Positions 15,499 to 25,652 are shown, counted from the stretch's first letter. The stretch is 35,141 nucleotides of DNA from Nocardiopsis listeri (GCF_020741345.1 NZ_DYZD01000260.1:1-35141); one strand, 5' to 3'. Program-made: numbers and translations. The notes: generated by a model not told the origin, from the letters alone.

Positions 15499-16602
15499 TT
15501 ATTTCACGACATCGGAACCGGTGTGGTCGGCCGCCCCTCGGAGAGCTTCGGTGTCCTCTTCGGAGCGGTCACGTTCCGTTTCCACGTCTCGAACACCATC
15601 ACGCTGTGTGAAGGAATCCAGCAGAGTGCGGGCGGCCAGGGTGGGTGTGGTCTCCCCCGAGCGCACCCCGGCCTCCATGTCCGGGATGAGATCCGACACC
15701 TCCCGATCGCTCAGGAAGGTGTCCATCAGCCGATCCCGGACCTGATCCCACATCCAGCTGACGCCCTGGGCGCTGCGACGCTCGGCCAGGGCACCGTCGC
15801 GCTCCAGCACGGCCCGATGTTCGAGCACCGCCTCCCACACCCGATCCAGCCCGTCACCGGTCAGGCCGCTGCAGGTCAACACGGGCGGACGCCACTCGGG
15901 GTGGACGGGCTGGAGCAGCCGCAGGGCCCTGGAGAGCTCACGGGCGGCCTTGCGGGCGTCGTCGGCGTGCGGCCCGTCGGCCTTGTTCACGGCCACGACG
16001 TCCACCAGTTCCAGGACACCCTTCTTGATGCCCTGGAGCTGGTCACCGGTGCGCGCCAGAGTCAGGAAGAGGAAGCAGTCCACCATCGCCGCGACGGTGA
16101 CCTCGGACTGCCCGACACCCACCGTCTCGACCAGGACCACGTCGAACCCGGCCGCCTCCATCAGCAGCATGGTCTCCCGGGTCGCCCGGGCCACCCCGCC
16201 GAGGGTCCCGGCCGTGGGCGAGGGACGGATGAACGCGTTCGGGTCGACCGCCAGCTCGGACATCCGGGTCTTGTCACCGAGAATGCTGCCACCGGTCCGG
16301 GTGGACGAGGGGTCCACGGCCAGCACGGCCACCCGGTGCCCGTTCGAGGTCAGCCGACCGCCGAGCGCGTCGATGAAGGTCGACTTGCCCACCCCGGGCA
16401 CCCCGGTGATCCCCACCCGTTGCGCCTTGCCGGTGTGCGGCAGCAACCGCACCAGCAACTCCTGGGCTGCGCGCGCGTGGTCACGACGGCGCGACTCCAC
16501 CAGGGTGATCGCCCGGGCCAGGGTCGGCCGGTGTCCGGCCAGGACCCCCTCGGCCAGGGCGTCCACGTCCACCGAACGACTCCTGCGCGCCGCCACGGTC
16601 AC
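15499..16602 (-). CDS. meaB: MeaB, GTPase chaperone of methylmalonyl-CoA mutase
   Basis: This 367-aa G3E-type GTPase loads and protects the adenosylcobalamin cofactor of methylmalonyl-CoA mutase in the cytoplasm. The P-loop GVPGVGKST lies at 67-75, followed by AVDPSS (96-100) and [11 protein letters not shown], then ETVGVGQSE and NKAD as later GTPase motifs. The length is somewhat above the usual 310-330 because of an acidic C-terminal extension ([19 protein letters not shown]). The GTG start at 16602 overlaps the mutB stop as GTGA, so translation is coupled. Its place directly after mutB settles the assignment over the older name ArgK. Confidence 0.95.
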   Translation of the reverse strand: MTVAARRSRSVDVDALAEGVLAGHRPTLARAITLVESRRRDHARAAQELLVRLLPHTGKAQRVGITGVPGVGKSTFIDALGGRLTSNGHRVAVLAVDPSSTRTGGSILGDKTRMSELAVDPNAFIRPSPTAGTLGGVARATRETMLLMEAAGFDVVLVETVGVGQSEVTVAAMVDCFLFLTLARTGDQLQGIKKGVLELVDVVAVNKADGPHADDARKAARELSRALRLLQPVHPEWRPPVLTCSGLTGDGLDRVWEAVLEHRAVLERDGALAERRSAQGVSWMWDQVRDRLMDTFLSDREVSDLIPDMEAGVRSGETTPTLAARTLLDSFTQRDGVRDVETERDRSEEDTEALRGAADHTGSDVVK

Positions 16603-18833
16603 TCCCCTTCCAGGTCCGTTCCCAGACGTTGTTCGAGTTCGTCGAGCAGGTCGACGGCGGCTTCGGCGATCACCGTGCCCGGCGGGAAGATCGCGGACGC
16701 TCCCGCTTCGCGCAGCTCCTCGAAGTCGCCCGGAGGGATGACCCCACCGACCACGATCATGATGTCCGAACGGTCGAGCGCGGCCAGTTCCTCGCGCAGC
16801 GCCGGCACCAGGGTCAGGTGCCCCGCCGCCAGGGAGGACACCCCGACCACGTGCACGTCGGCCTCCACGGCCTGGGCGGCGACCTCGCTCGGGGTCTGGA
16901 ACAGCGGACCCACGTCGACGTCGAAGCCGAGGTCGGCGAAGGCGGTCGCGATGACCTTCTGGCCACGGTCGTGACCGTCCTGGCCCATCTTCGCCACCAG
17001 GATGCGGGGACGACGCCCCTCCGCCTCGGCGAAATCGTCGACGCGCGCGGTCACCCTGTCCATCAGTCCGGCGGCGTCGGCGTTGCCGGCCGCTTCGTCC
17101 TTGTACACACCCTGGATGGTACGGATCTGACCGGAGTGACGGTTGAAGACCTTCTCCATCGCGTCGGAGATCTCTCCCACGGTGGCCTTGGCACGGGCGG
17201 CGTTCACCGCGGCGGCCAGGAGGTTGTCGGTGAGGTTCTCGTCCGCCTTGGACTCGCGTCCGGCGGCCTCGGTCAGCGCGTCCAGTGCGGCGCGCACCTC
17301 ATCGTCGTTTCGTTCCTCGCGCAGGCGGCGCAGTTTCTCCAGCTGTTCGGCGCGCACGCGGGTGTTGTCGACCTTGAGCACCTCGATCTCGTCGGCGGTG
17401 TCGGGCCGGTACTTGTTGACGCCGATCACCGGCTGACGGCCCGAGTCGATACGCGCCTGGGTGCGCGCGGCCGCTTCCTCGATGCGCATCTTGGGCAGGC
17501 CGGCGTCGATCGCGGCGGCCATGCCACCGGCCTTCTCGACCTCCTCGATGTGCGCCCAGGCCTTGCCCGCCAACTGTCGGGTCAGGCTCTCCACGTAGTA
17601 GCCGCCGCCCCAGGGGTCGACCACCCGGGTGGTCCCGGACTCCTGTTGCAGCAGGAGCTGGGTGTTGCGGGCGATACGTGCGGAGAAGTCGGTGGGCAGG
17701 GCAAGCGCCTCGTCCAGGGCGTTGGTGTGCAGCGACTGGGTGTGTCCCTGGGTGGCGGCCATCGCCTCCACACAGGTGCGGGCCACGTTGTTGAACACGT
17801 CCTGCGCGGTGAGCGACCAGCCGGAGGTCTGCGAGTGGGTGCGCAGGCTCAGCGACTTGTCCTTGGTCCCGCCGAGGTCCTTGACCAGACGCGCCCACAG
17901 CAGGCGGGCGGCGCGCAGCTTGGCGACCTCCATGAAGAAGTTCATGCCGATCGCCCAGAAGAACGACAGCCGCGGCGCGAACGCGTCCACGTCCAGACCG
18001 GAGCGCTGACCGGCGCGGATGTACTCCACCCCGTCGGCGAGCGTGTAGGCCAGCTCCAGGTCGGCCGTGGCCCCGGCCTCCTGCATGTGGTAGCCGGAGA
18101 TCGAGATGGAGTTGAACCGCGGCATCCGCTGGGAGGTGTAGGCGAAGATGTCGGAGATGATCCGCATCGACGGCGTCGGCGGGTAGATGTAGGTGTTGCG
18201 GACCATGAACTCCTTGAGGATGTCGTTCTGGATGGTCCCCGACAACTTCTCGGGCGACACGCCCTGTTCCTCGGCGGCGACGATGTACAGCGCCAGGATG
18301 GGCAGCACCGCGCCGTTCATGGTCATGGAGACGCTCATCTTGTCCAACGGGATGCCGTCGAACAGTTGACGCATGTCATAGATGGAGTCGATGGCCACCC
18401 CGGCCATTCCGACGTCGCCGGCGACCCGAGGGTGGTCGGAGTCGTAACCGCGGTGGGTGGCCAGGTCGAAGGCGACCGACAGGCCCTTCTGTCCGGCGGC
18501 GAGGTTGCGCCGGTAGAAGGCGTTGGACTCCTGGGCGGTGGAGAACCCGGCGTACTGTCGGATGGTCCACGGCTGGTTGACGTACATGGTCGGGTAGGGC
18601 CCGCGCAGGTACGGCGGGACGCCCGGTAGTCCGTCGACGAAGTCCAGGCCGGCCCGGTCTGCGGGGGTGTAGAGCGGCTTGACCCCGATTCCCTCGGGGG
18701 TCTGCCACTCCAGGGCGTCGGCGGCCTTGCCGGTCGCCTCCTCCAGGGCACGCTGCCAGTCGGCGCCGCCCTGTGCTCCCTGCCCGGTGAAGGCAGGCGG
18801 CTCCGGTGCGATGTCGGAGAAGTCGGGGATCAT
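16599..18833 (-). CDS. mutB: Methylmalonyl-CoA mutase, large catalytic subunit
   Basis: The enzyme interconverts succinyl-CoA and (R)-methylmalonyl-CoA with adenosylcobalamin, linking propionate and odd-chain or branched-chain catabolism, or polyketide precursor supply, to the TCA cycle. The 744-aa product has the TIM-barrel substrate domain ([55 protein letters not shown]) and a C-terminal cobalamin domain with [10 protein letters not shown], where His621 is the lower axial cobalt ligand. ATG 18833 overlaps the mutA stop by 4 bases. All family motifs are intact. Confidence 0.97.
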   Translation of the reverse strand: MIPDFSDIAPEPPAFTGQGAQGGADWQRALEEATGKAADALEWQTPEGIGVKPLYTPADRAGLDFVDGLPGVPPYLRGPYPTMYVNQPWTIRQYAGFSTAQESNAFYRRNLAAGQKGLSVAFDLATHRGYDSDHPRVAGDVGMAGVAIDSIYDMRQLFDGIPLDKMSVSMTMNGAVLPILALYIVAAEEQGVSPEKLSGTIQNDILKEFMVRNTYIYPPTPSMRIISDIFAYTSQRMPRFNSISISGYHMQEAGATADLELAYTLADGVEYIRAGQRSGLDVDAFAPRLSFFWAIGMNFFMEVAKLRAARLLWARLVKDLGGTKDKSLSLRTHSQTSGWSLTAQDVFNNVARTCVEAMAATQGHTQSLHTNALDEALALPTDFSARIARNTQLLLQQESGTTRVVDPWGGGYYVESLTRQLAGKAWAHIEEVEKAGGMAAAIDAGLPKMRIEEAAARTQARIDSGRQPVIGVNKYRPDTADEIEVLKVDNTRVRAEQLEKLRRLREERNDDEVRAALDALTEAAGRESKADENLTDNLLAAAVNAARAKATVGEISDAMEKVFNRHSGQIRTIQGVYKDEAAGNADAAGLMDRVTARVDDFAEAEGRRPRILVAKMGQDGHDRGQKVIATAFADLGFDVDVGPLFQTPSEVAAQAVEADVHVVGVSSLAAGHLTLVPALREELAALDRSDIMIVVGGVIPPGDFEELREAGASAIFPPGTVIAEAAVDLLDELEQRLGTDLEGE

Positions 18834-20758
18834 GAACTCGCCCCCTGGGCGTCGGTGGTGCTGACGGGAGGATCGGTGATGAGGACGTCCACCAGGTCGG
18901 AGAGCAGGGCCACCGCGTCACAGCCCTTGTGGGCGAACACGTCCACCCCCGCCTCACGGTAGGCGTCGCGCGGCGCCCCGGCGAGCAGGACCCGACGGGC
19001 GCCCGCCCCCTTCAGGGCACGTGCCAGCGTTTCGGCGTGCTCGGCGTACACCTTGTCGGAGGAACAGATGACCGCGACCCGGTGACCGGAGGCGGCGAAG
19101 GCCTCCGCCGCGGAGCGCGGGTCCTCCAGTGGCCCCGGGGAGTCGGCGGCGATCCCGCCCGCGGCGAGGAGGTTGGTGGCGAAGGACGCGCGGGCGGTGT
19201 GCACCGCCACCGGACCCAGCGTGGCCAGGAACGCCGTGGGGCGGTGGCCGGTCCGCGCCTTCTGGGCGTCGCAACGGTCGCGCAGCGCCTCGTAGTCCTG
19301 TCCATAGCGGCGTACCGGGAAGCCGTCGGCGGTCGGTTCGACCCGGCCGGGGTCGACCTCGCGCACCAGCGGTGTCTCCTCCAGGTTCGGGAACTCGCTC
19401 AGGCCGGTCAGCGGCGCGGCACGGGTGGCCAGATCCTGTCGGCGGCGTTCCCACACCTTGTCGACGGCGGCGCGCAGTTCACCGTTTGCGATGGCCTCGG
19501 CGACGCCACCGGACCGCTCCAGTTCCTGGAAGAAACCCCACCCGGCGCGGTACAGGTCCCCGGTGAGGGACTCCACGTAGAAGGAGCCCCCGGCGGGGTC
19601 GATGACCCGTGCCAGGTGCGACTCCTCGATGAGCAGCGACTGGGTGTTTCGGGCGATACGTCGGGCGAAGTCGTCGGGCAGACCGATCGCGGAGTCGAAG
19701 GGCGCGACGGTGACGGCGTCGGCGCCGCCCACTCCCGCGGCGAAGCAGGCGACCGTGGTCCGGAGCATGTTGACGTGCGGGTCGCGGCGGGTGAGCATCG
19801 CGTCCGAGGTCGTGGCGTGCAGGCGCATGGCACGCCGGTCGGCCGGCACTCCGGAGACCTCCAGCACCTGGTTCCACATGGCGCGGACCGCGCGGAGCTT
19901 GGCGATCACCGTGAACTGGTCCGCGTTGGCGGCCAGACGGAACTCGATCCGCCCGGCGGCGTCCGCCGCGTCCAGACCGGTCTCGACCAGGGCTCGCAGG
20001 TAGGCGGTGCCCGCGGCGATGGCCGCTCCGAGCTCCTGGGAGTCGGACCCGCCGGCGTTGTGCACCAGGGTGCCGTCGGCGACGAACAGTCCGAGGTGCG
20101 GGTGGCGGGCGGCCCTTTCGGCGGCGAACCGCGCGGCGTCGGCCACCTCGGGGCGCTCACCGGCCAGGGCGGCCGTGGTGAGCGGGTCCAGACCCAGGTG
20201 GGAGATGACACGGCCGTCGGGGACGTCGGCGTCGGCGTGCGCCGCCAGCAGGGCCCGGGCCGCGTCGAAGGCCTCGGTGCCGGGGGCCCGCAACACCACC
20301 GGGGCCAGGTCGAGGTAGACGTCGGCGAGGGCCTCGCCCAACCGAGAGACCCGAAGGCCGTCACCGCCGACGCCGATCCACAGCGATGCGACACCGTTCA
20401 TCAGGTCGTTGTGGATACGCCTGCGCAGCTCGGCCGGGTCCGCGTCGCTGTGGCGCGCGCGGATGTCCCATCCGCCGGGCACACCGCCACCGGGGCGGTA
20501 CCCGCGGGTGAACGGCGCCAGCCCGGGGTAGCCGGGGTCGGGCGCCGGCGGTGCGCAGGTGTAGAGGGGATCGATGTCGAAGCCGTCGAGGGTGTGCGTG
20601 GCGAGCACCGATTCGGGCGTCCGCTCCAGGCGGTCCTCGGCGACACCGCTCTTACGCAGCACCCCGGCGACGAGTTCGCGCCACCGCTCACGTGTGGCCG
20701 CCGGGAAACCCTCGGCCAGGTCGAGGGCCTCGGCGGACCCGCTCTCTGGAACGTCCAT
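18830..20758 (-). CDS. mutA: Methylmalonyl-CoA mutase, small non-catalytic subunit
   Basis: The 642-aa product is the partner that forms the heterodimer with MutB. It keeps the barrel fold ([35 protein letters not shown]) and a degenerate cobalamin-like domain ([19 protein letters not shown], then [10 protein letters not shown]), lacking the DxHxxG cobalt ligand that MutB has, as is normal for this subunit. I start at ATG 20758 ([13 protein letters not shown]); the open frame upstream is Arg-rich and unlike the family. It heads the mutA-mutB-meaB operon. No cobalamin riboswitch is recognisable upstream; the preceding same-strand gene ends 87 bases before it. Confidence 0.93.
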   Translation of the reverse strand: MDVPESGSAEALDLAEGFPAATRERWRELVAGVLRKSGVAEDRLERTPESVLATHTLDGFDIDPLYTCAPPAPDPGYPGLAPFTRGYRPGGGVPGGWDIRARHSDADPAELRRRIHNDLMNGVASLWIGVGGDGLRVSRLGEALADVYLDLAPVVLRAPGTEAFDAARALLAAHADADVPDGRVISHLGLDPLTTAALAGERPEVADAARFAAERAARHPHLGLFVADGTLVHNAGGSDSQELGAAIAAGTAYLRALVETGLDAADAAGRIEFRLAANADQFTVIAKLRAVRAMWNQVLEVSGVPADRRAMRLHATTSDAMLTRRDPHVNMLRTTVACFAAGVGGADAVTVAPFDSAIGLPDDFARRIARNTQSLLIEESHLARVIDPAGGSFYVESLTGDLYRAGWGFFQELERSGGVAEAIANGELRAAVDKVWERRRQDLATRAAPLTGLSEFPNLEETPLVREVDPGRVEPTADGFPVRRYGQDYEALRDRCDAQKARTGHRPTAFLATLGPVAVHTARASFATNLLAAGGIAADSPGPLEDPRSAAEAFAASGHRVAVICSSDKVYAEHAETLARALKGAGARRVLLAGAPRDAYREAGVDVFAHKGCDAVALLSDLVDVLITDPPVSTTDAQGASS

Positions 20759-20845
20759 ACTCCGAGATGGTAGAGAACGCCGTTCGGTCAAGGCGAGTCG
20801 GGGGCGGTTCGCCGCCCGCCGCAGCGGCCCCTCGGGATCCCTCAC

Positions 20846-21474
20846 CTACTTCTTGTCATTGGCCCGTTTCAACCGGATCACACCTACCAGGACGAGAAGC
20901 ATCAGACCGATTCTGAGACCCGCGGACACGAGCGCGACGGTCGTTCCCGGGTCGTCACTCTCCTCCTCATGGTCCTGGAACGTCTCGGCGACCATCGTGT
21001 TGTGCTCCTTCACGAAGTCGTCCCGTTGGAACAGGCGGATCGACTCCGCCGGCAGCTCGGGGCGCGTCGGCTCCACGCCGTCCTTCTCGGCCTTCCAATC
21101 GGCCAGACGGATGCTCTCCTGGGCGCCGTCCTCGGTCCCCGCCACACCGAATCCATGACCCATGTGGTAGACACCGTCGCCCCGGGTCCGCGCGGCGATG
21201 AGCGCCGGCACCTCTCCGGTCTCCCCGTCCACCTCGGCGAGCACGTCTCGGGCCCTTCCTCGACGTACGAGCGGATCTCATCGATGGTCTCGGCACCCAC
21301 GGCCTCGGCCATGTGGTCGTCGACGTACAAGGGGTCCTCGCGCAGGGCCTCGGCGATCTCCGAGAGCCCGGTCGTCTCTCCTTCCGCCGTCCGCGCCCAG
21401 GCGTTCGATCCCCACGACAGCGCGCTGGAGAAGAGGCTCACGACGGTGATCAGGGTCAGGACGCGAGCTCTCAT
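20846..21474 (-). pseudogene. Frameshifted membrane-anchored extracytoplasmic protein
   Basis: The frame from ATG 21474 gives a signal peptide (RVLTLITVVSLFSSALSWG), then LSEIAEALREDPLYVDDHMA and IDEIRSYVEEG. It then runs into the wrong frame. Adding one G at the GGG of 21253-21255 restores EEGARDVLAEVDGETGEVPA and an open frame to TAG 20846, with a final transmembrane segment (GLRIGLMLLVLVGVIRL) and basic tail. The rebuilt protein is about 209 aa: an external domain anchored at its C-terminus. ALREDPLYVDD resembles the opening of extracytoplasmic TPM-like proteins of actinobacteria. It lies 67 bases after the beta-propeller lipoprotein gene, probably in one operon. It could be a real lesion or an assembly error. 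Confidence 0.75.
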
Positions 21475-21541
21475 GAAGTTCACTTTCCCGTCTCGTACCG
21501 CGTTCATCCGGGCGGTCGTCCGCCGGGTACGGGGTGGGCCC

Positions 21542-23014
21542 CTAGCTCGCGTCGTCCTCGGGGGCGTCGGTCTCACCGTCGACGTCGGAGTCGGCCTCGG
21601 GGCCCGGGCCGTAGACGAATCGCTGCCGGCCCTGGACGAGGATGGCGTGCCCGGTGTCCGTGACGGCCTCCAGGTAGGCGTCCAGGTCGTCGGCGACCAC
21701 GTCCATGGTCTCGGCCTCCAGCACCAGCTGGCTGTCGCCGTCCTCGTTGGAGCGGGTGTCCCCGTAGACGAACCCGGCGTGCGCGAAGGCGGGGGAGATC
21801 GCGCCCGCCTCGTCTTCCAGGCCCCAGCGGATCTCGCCTCCGACCAGGTCGACGGCGACCATGGGAGCGCCGCCGCTGGCCTGGGGGAGCAGGAGGGTGG
21901 TGGTGTCGGAGTCGTAGAGGCCACCGGGGGCGCCGGCCTCGTCGAAGAGGGCCGAGACGGGGTTGGCCCCGGGCTCCCGAAGCGTCCACAGGACATCGCC
22001 GTCGTCGATGTCGTGCGCGGACAACGTCGAGGGCGCCTCGGGCTGGGCCCAACGCAGCAGCATGACGTCCCTTGTGGGCTCCTCCTCGGGGACCTCCTCC
22101 TCGACGTCGTCCCCGTCGGTCTCCTCGTCCGCGGTCTCGCGGGCCTCGGGGTCCGGGACCTCGTACAGCCCGAGGACCTCCGGAACGCTCAAGGGGGCGT
22201 TGGACAGGCCGAGGTCCTCGTTCTCCGCGTCCAGCGACCAGAGGTGCTCACCGGTCTCCTCGGGGTCGACCGAGTAGGCGTGCAGGCCCGACTCGGCGTC
22301 CTCGAGCAGGATCGTGTCATCCCAGGCGGAGACCGGAACGCCCAGCGGGTCGACCGGTTCCTCTTCGGTGTCCTCGTCCTCGTCCTCGGGCTCTTCGGTC
22401 TCCCCGGATTCCTCGGTGTCCTCGTCGGGTTCGGGTTCGATGGCGTAGGTCCACAGCTCCTCGCCGTCGACGTCCAGCACCGTGTAGTCGCCGTCGGGTT
22501 CCTCGGCGCTCCACTCGCTCGGTCGACGCACCGCCAGCCCGTCCAGGTACCGGTCGTCGTCCTCGGCGGGCTCCCACAGGGTCTGTCCACGGGCGTCCAG
22601 CACGAACGGGCGGTCGTCGGTGTCGCTCAGGGCCAGGACCGGGTCGCCCTCGGTGTCGACGTCGAAACCCCGGAAACGCGCCTCGCCCTCCCAGAGGAGG
22701 TCGCCGGTGGCCGCGTCGTGCAGCAGGTGGCGGTCCTCGCCACCGGAGCTGATGAGGAAGGCCCCGCCCACGGGGCTGATGCGCACACCCATCGGGTCGT
22801 CGAGGATCTCGTGGACACCCGCGTCCTCACCGTGCAGGTGACGCAGGACCCCACCCTCGATCCCGGGCGGGGGTCCCCCCTCGAACTCGGTGGGGATGGG
22901 GGCGCTCTCCTGCTCGGCCGGCGACTCAGGTGGTTCCGGATCACCGGTACATCCCGCGACCAGCAGCGCCACGAGACCACAGGTCAGGGCCTGGGGCACG
23001 CGTGAGCTGCGCAT
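21542..23014 (-). CDS. Acidic beta-propeller lipoprotein
   Basis: The 490-aa product has a lipoprotein signal (GLVALLVAGC, lipidated Cys22) followed by a PQQ-like beta-propeller with blades marked by repeated patterns such as HDAATGDLLWEG, VLDARGQTLWEP, VDGEELWTY and AVDLVGGEIRWGL. Two highly acidic inserts at about 193-222 and 288-315 are almost only Glu and Asp. Enzymatic PQQ binding is not evident; such lipoproteins usually act as scaffolds or binding proteins on the outer face of the membrane. The ATG at 23014 fits the signal peptide. The frameshifted membrane protein gene follows on the same strand. The substrate or partner is unknown. Confidence 0.82.
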   Translation of the reverse strand: MRSSRVPQALTCGLVALLVAGCTGDPEPPESPAEQESAPIPTEFEGGPPPGIEGGVLRHLHGEDAGVHEILDDPMGVRISPVGGAFLISSGGEDRHLLHDAATGDLLWEGEARFRGFDVDTEGDPVLALSDTDDRPFVLDARGQTLWEPAEDDDRYLDGLAVRRPSEWSAEEPDGDYTVLDVDGEELWTYAIEPEPDEDTEESGETEEPEDEDEDTEEEPVDPLGVPVSAWDDTILLEDAESGLHAYSVDPEETGEHLWSLDAENEDLGLSNAPLSVPEVLGLYEVPDPEARETADEETDGDDVEEEVPEEEPTRDVMLLRWAQPEAPSTLSAHDIDDGDVLWTLREPGANPVSALFDEAGAPGGLYDSDTTTLLLPQASGGAPMVAVDLVGGEIRWGLEDEAGAISPAFAHAGFVYGDTRSNEDGDSQLVLEAETMDVVADDLDAYLEAVTDTGHAILVQGRQRFVYGPGPEADSDVDGETDAPEDDAS

Positions 23015-23126
23015 TGACGGTCTCTCCCCATGAAACGATGATGATTACGGCAAATCCTAAGCCGCGGAGCGGGCGGGTGGATACACGGAGCCCACCACTC
23101 GTTACCTGTACGTGAACACCGAACGT

Positions 23127-23759
23127 TCAGGCGTCCGGGCCGGGTTCCACCTCGATCACGGTGGTCCCCTTGACCTCGAACTCGGCGCGGCCCCCGGTCA
23201 GTTCGGCCAGACGCACCTCGAACGCGGAAAGCCCGTCCTCGGGCAGGGCCACCTCGATACGGACCCGTTCCTCGTAGGCGACGTTCCGAACGTTGAGCGA
23301 GGAGTCGCGCAGGTCACTCTCCAGCCGCCCACCGAGAACGTAGTCGGCGTGGACGTCCACCACCAGCAGCGACCGACGCTCCAACAGTCCGAACTCCTCC
23401 ACCGCCGCCGACACGGAGTTGCCATAGGCCCTGATCAGGCCACCGGCACCGAGCTTGGTGCCACCGAAGTAACGGGTGACGACCGCGACGGTGTCGGTGA
23501 TCCGCCGGTGACGCAGCACTTCGAGCATGGGCACCCCGGCGGTCCCGGCGGGTTCGCCGTCGTCACTGGAACGTTGGACTCCACCGTCCTCACCGAGCAC
23601 GTAGGCGGTGCAGTTGTGGTCGGCGTTCCAGTGCTCCTTGCGACGTTGGGCGATGAACGCGCGTGCGGCCTCCTCACCGTCCACCCTGGCCATGGCGCAG
23701 ATGAACCGGGACTTCTTGATCTCGGTCTCGTGTTCGCCGCCGCGTCTGATCGTTCGCAT
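23127..23759 (-). CDS. YigZ/IMPACT (UPF0029) family protein
   Basis: This 210-aa cytoplasmic protein has the conserved core of the family: IKKSRFICAMARV at the front, then HWNADHNCTAYVLG, DDGEPAGTAGVPMLEVL and AVVTRYFGGTKLGAGGLIRAYG. A second ferredoxin-like domain fills the C-terminal third. Eukaryotic IMPACT regulates GCN2, but the bacterial role (possibly nucleic-acid or ribosome related) is not settled. ATG 23759 is a reasonable start. It stands alone between two divergently organised regions, with 110 bases to the upstream lipoprotein gene on the same strand. Confidence 0.92.
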   Translation of the reverse strand: MRTIRRGGEHETEIKKSRFICAMARVDGEEAARAFIAQRRKEHWNADHNCTAYVLGEDGGVQRSSDDGEPAGTAGVPMLEVLRHRRITDTVAVVTRYFGGTKLGAGGLIRAYGNSVSAAVEEFGLLERRSLLVVDVHADYVLGGRLESDLRDSSLNVRNVAYEERVRIEVALPEDGLSAFEVRLAELTGGRAEFEVKGTTVIEVEPGPDA

Positions 23760-24191
23760 GTCGCCTGTTCAGCAGAGGTCGTGGGTCCGACGCACAGTCT
23801 GCCGGCTTTCGGGACGAACCCGACGTGCCGAGGTTCTCGTCGTTGGCAGGACGATGAAAACGGCGTCCACCGCCCGGCGTCTCGGAGACGAGGCCCTTCG
23901 GAGGCGGCCGGGCGGGGTCGACCACAGGCCGGCCCGGCCCGGGGAGCTGACCGTCTCCACAGCCTGAGGTCGATCCGACGGTGGCGGGTCGGGACTGGTA
24001 CGGTCCCCACGCCGGAGTATGCCGGGACGCGCTTGGAACCCCCACAGGGCAACGGACCCGACTCGACGCGTTCATCCTCCGCGAGCGCTTCGATCCTCCT
24101 GGCACACCAGAGTTTCCGCACTCGCCGTTATCCGGCATGCACATTGGGTAACGTTGCGGACATCAAGCGACTATCACCCGGGAGTCCCGAC
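23760..24191. other. Intergenic region between yigZ-like and sodC-like genes
   Basis: No gene is convincing in these 432 bases: the open frames on both strands are Arg/Pro-rich and lack a ribosome site. TAACGT near 24150 and GGGAG just before ATG 24192 belong to the expression signals of the SodC-like gene. Confidence 0.35.
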
Positions 24192-24809
24192 ATGCGCACC
24201 ACTTCACCCGCCGTCGGCCTGGCACTGACCGCCTTCCTCGTCGCCGGGTGCGCCCAGGGAGCGCCCACGACCAACGACGGTTCCGCTTCCGGCGCGGACC
24301 CCTCGGCCCAGCCCACCGTCGAACCCAGCGTGACGGCGTCGATCTTCCTTCCCCCGGGTGAGAGCACCGGCGCGGTCACCTACGACGAGACCGCCGTGCC
24401 CGAAGGCGCCACCGCCGACGTCCAGGTACGTGTCCAGGACGGGTCCACGTACGTACAGTTCACCGGAACCGGCCTGGAGGCCGATCGGGACTTCGGTGCC
24501 CACGTGCACACCGATCCCTGTGGCGAGAACCCCGACGACGCCGGACCGCACTACCAGGACGAGGCCGATCCGGAGGCGACCAAGGACGAGCCCTCCACCG
24601 ATCCGGCCTACGCCAACCCGGAGAACGAGGTGTGGCTGGACATGACCACCGACTCCAGCGGCAACGCCTACATCACCTCCACGGTCGACTGGGAGTTCCG
24701 CGAGGGGGAGGCCAACTCCCTGGTCCTGCACGACGAGCACACCTCCACCCACGAGGGTCACGCCGGCACGGCGGGTGACCGCCTCGCCTGCGTGACCGTG
24801 GAGTTCTGA
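24192..24809 (+). CDS. sodC: SodC-like (copper) superoxide dismutase lipoprotein
   Basis: The 205-aa product has a lipoprotein signal (LTAFLVAGC, lipidated Cys20), a short Ser/Thr/Pro spacer and a Cu/Zn-SOD fold. GAHVHTDPCG gives copper ligands His104 and His106 and disulfide Cys110. AGPHYQDE gives the bridging His120, SLVLHDEH gives His180, and GDRLACVTVEF gives the active-site Arg197 and Cys200. The segment that normally carries the remaining zinc ligands (121-150) has no histidine, so this looks like a copper-only enzyme, as described for mycobacterial SodC. It should remove superoxide outside the membrane. GGGAG precedes ATG 24192. The frame is open far upstream, but the lipobox fixes the start. 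Confidence 0.85.
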   Translation: MRTTSPAVGLALTAFLVAGCAQGAPTTNDGSASGADPSAQPTVEPSVTASIFLPPGESTGAVTYDETAVPEGATADVQVRVQDGSTYVQFTGTGLEADRDFGAHVHTDPCGENPDDAGPHYQDEADPEATKDEPSTDPAYANPENEVWLDMTTDSSGNAYITSTVDWEFREGEANSLVLHDEHTSTHEGHAGTAGDRLACVTVEF

Positions 24810-24813
24810 ACCC

Positions 24814-25509
24814 CTAGTCGGGGATGAGCCGGCGCAGGACGAGCTTCTCGCCCAGCGCCCACGCGGTGGAGGCGCACAGGTACAGCCCCGCGGCCAGCGG
24901 CACGAACACCGCGACGAGCACGGTGAAGAACTGCAGGTAGGACAGGGCCCCGAGCATCGGCGGTTGAGCGGGGCCCGCCTGCGTGGTCGGCAACATGACG
25001 TACCGACGACTGGCCCAGGCCACCGCGGCCAGCACGATCAGTATCACGGCGAAGACCGGGGCGAAGGAACCGCCGGCCAGGGTGGCGCCCAGTTCGACCC
25101 CGGCGAAGGTGCGCCGCAACAACGCCTCGGTCCCGGGGGCGACCCCGATGAACAGCCCGTACAGGGCGATCATGATCGGAACCTGCGCGAGCCCCGGAAG
25201 GCATCCGGCCGTCGGGCCGGTACCCGCCTCGGAGTAGACCTTGCGTTGTTCGGCGATCAGCCGTTCGGGATCCTTGCGGTGGCGTTCGGTGATCGCCGCC
25301 AGACGCGGGGCGAGACGGGCGCGCTGCTTCTCCGCGCGCACCTGCGCCACCCCCAAGGGCAGGAGCAGTACGCGCACGGCCACGGTCAAAGCGATCACCG
25401 CCAGGCCGGCGGCGAGGGCCCCGGAGAACGGGGCGAGCAGGTCGGTCAGTACGGCGAGGATCGCCGAGAGCATGTCGATGAGAGCCGCGATCGGCCCGAA
25501 GGTGTACAA
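24814..25509 (-). CDS. YidC/Oxa1-family membrane insertase (accessory copy)
   Basis: The product is about 231 aa with five hydrophobic segments: a short N-terminal one, AVIALTVAVRVLLLPLGVAQ with the conserved groove Arg46, PGLAQVPIMIALYGLFIGV, FAPVFAVILIVLAAVAWASRR and LQFFTVLVAVFVPLAAGLYL. It would insert membrane proteins alone or with SecYEG. The start is uncertain: TTG 25509 gives a compact N-terminus after AAGGG, while GTG 25596 would add 29 Arg-rich residues. This is not the housekeeping copy, which normally lies beside rnpA and rpmH at oriC. Its stop is 4 bases from the convergent SodC-like stop. A DUF6412-like gene lies upstream on the same strand. Confidence 0.88.
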   Translation of the reverse strand: MYTFGPIAALIDMLSAILAVLTDLLAPFSGALAAGLAVIALTVAVRVLLLPLGVAQVRAEKQRARLAPRLAAITERHRKDPERLIAEQRKVYSEAGTGPTAGCLPGLAQVPIMIALYGLFIGVAPGTEALLRRTFAGVELGATLAGGSFAPVFAVILIVLAAVAWASRRYVMLPTTQAGPAQPPMLGALSYLQFFTVLVAVFVPLAAGLYLCASTAWALGEKLVLRRLIPD

Positions 25510-25652
25510 GGTGCAAGGCCCTTCGTCCAGGTGGAGAGTTCGGACGTGGGCCGCTCGTCGCGGATCGGGGCGCGCACGGGGCCGCGCCGAGCACACGGTG
25601 GAACGCGTGTCAGAGCGTGTGGCGGGGCATGGTCACCGAAAGGCGCACGGAT

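Noticed and set aside
16629-18629. Long plus-strand frame opposite mutB
   Set aside because: It is antisense to a fully conserved mutB and has no independent support.
18929-20773. Long plus-strand frame opposite mutA
   Set aside because: It is a shadow of mutA, Gly/Arg/His-rich, with no ribosome site or domain.
20759-20845. Cobalamin riboswitch upstream of mutA
   Set aside because: The gap is only 87 bases and no B12-box-like sequence is visible.
23112-24191. Upstream extension of the SodC-like frame
   Set aside because: The extension crosses the yigZ-like gene in antisense; the lipoprotein signal and ribosome site fix the start at 24192.
25510-25596. Longer N-terminus for the YidC-like protein from GTG 25596
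   Set aside because: The extra residues are Arg/Pro-rich and unlike a YidC N-terminus; kept only as an alternative start.
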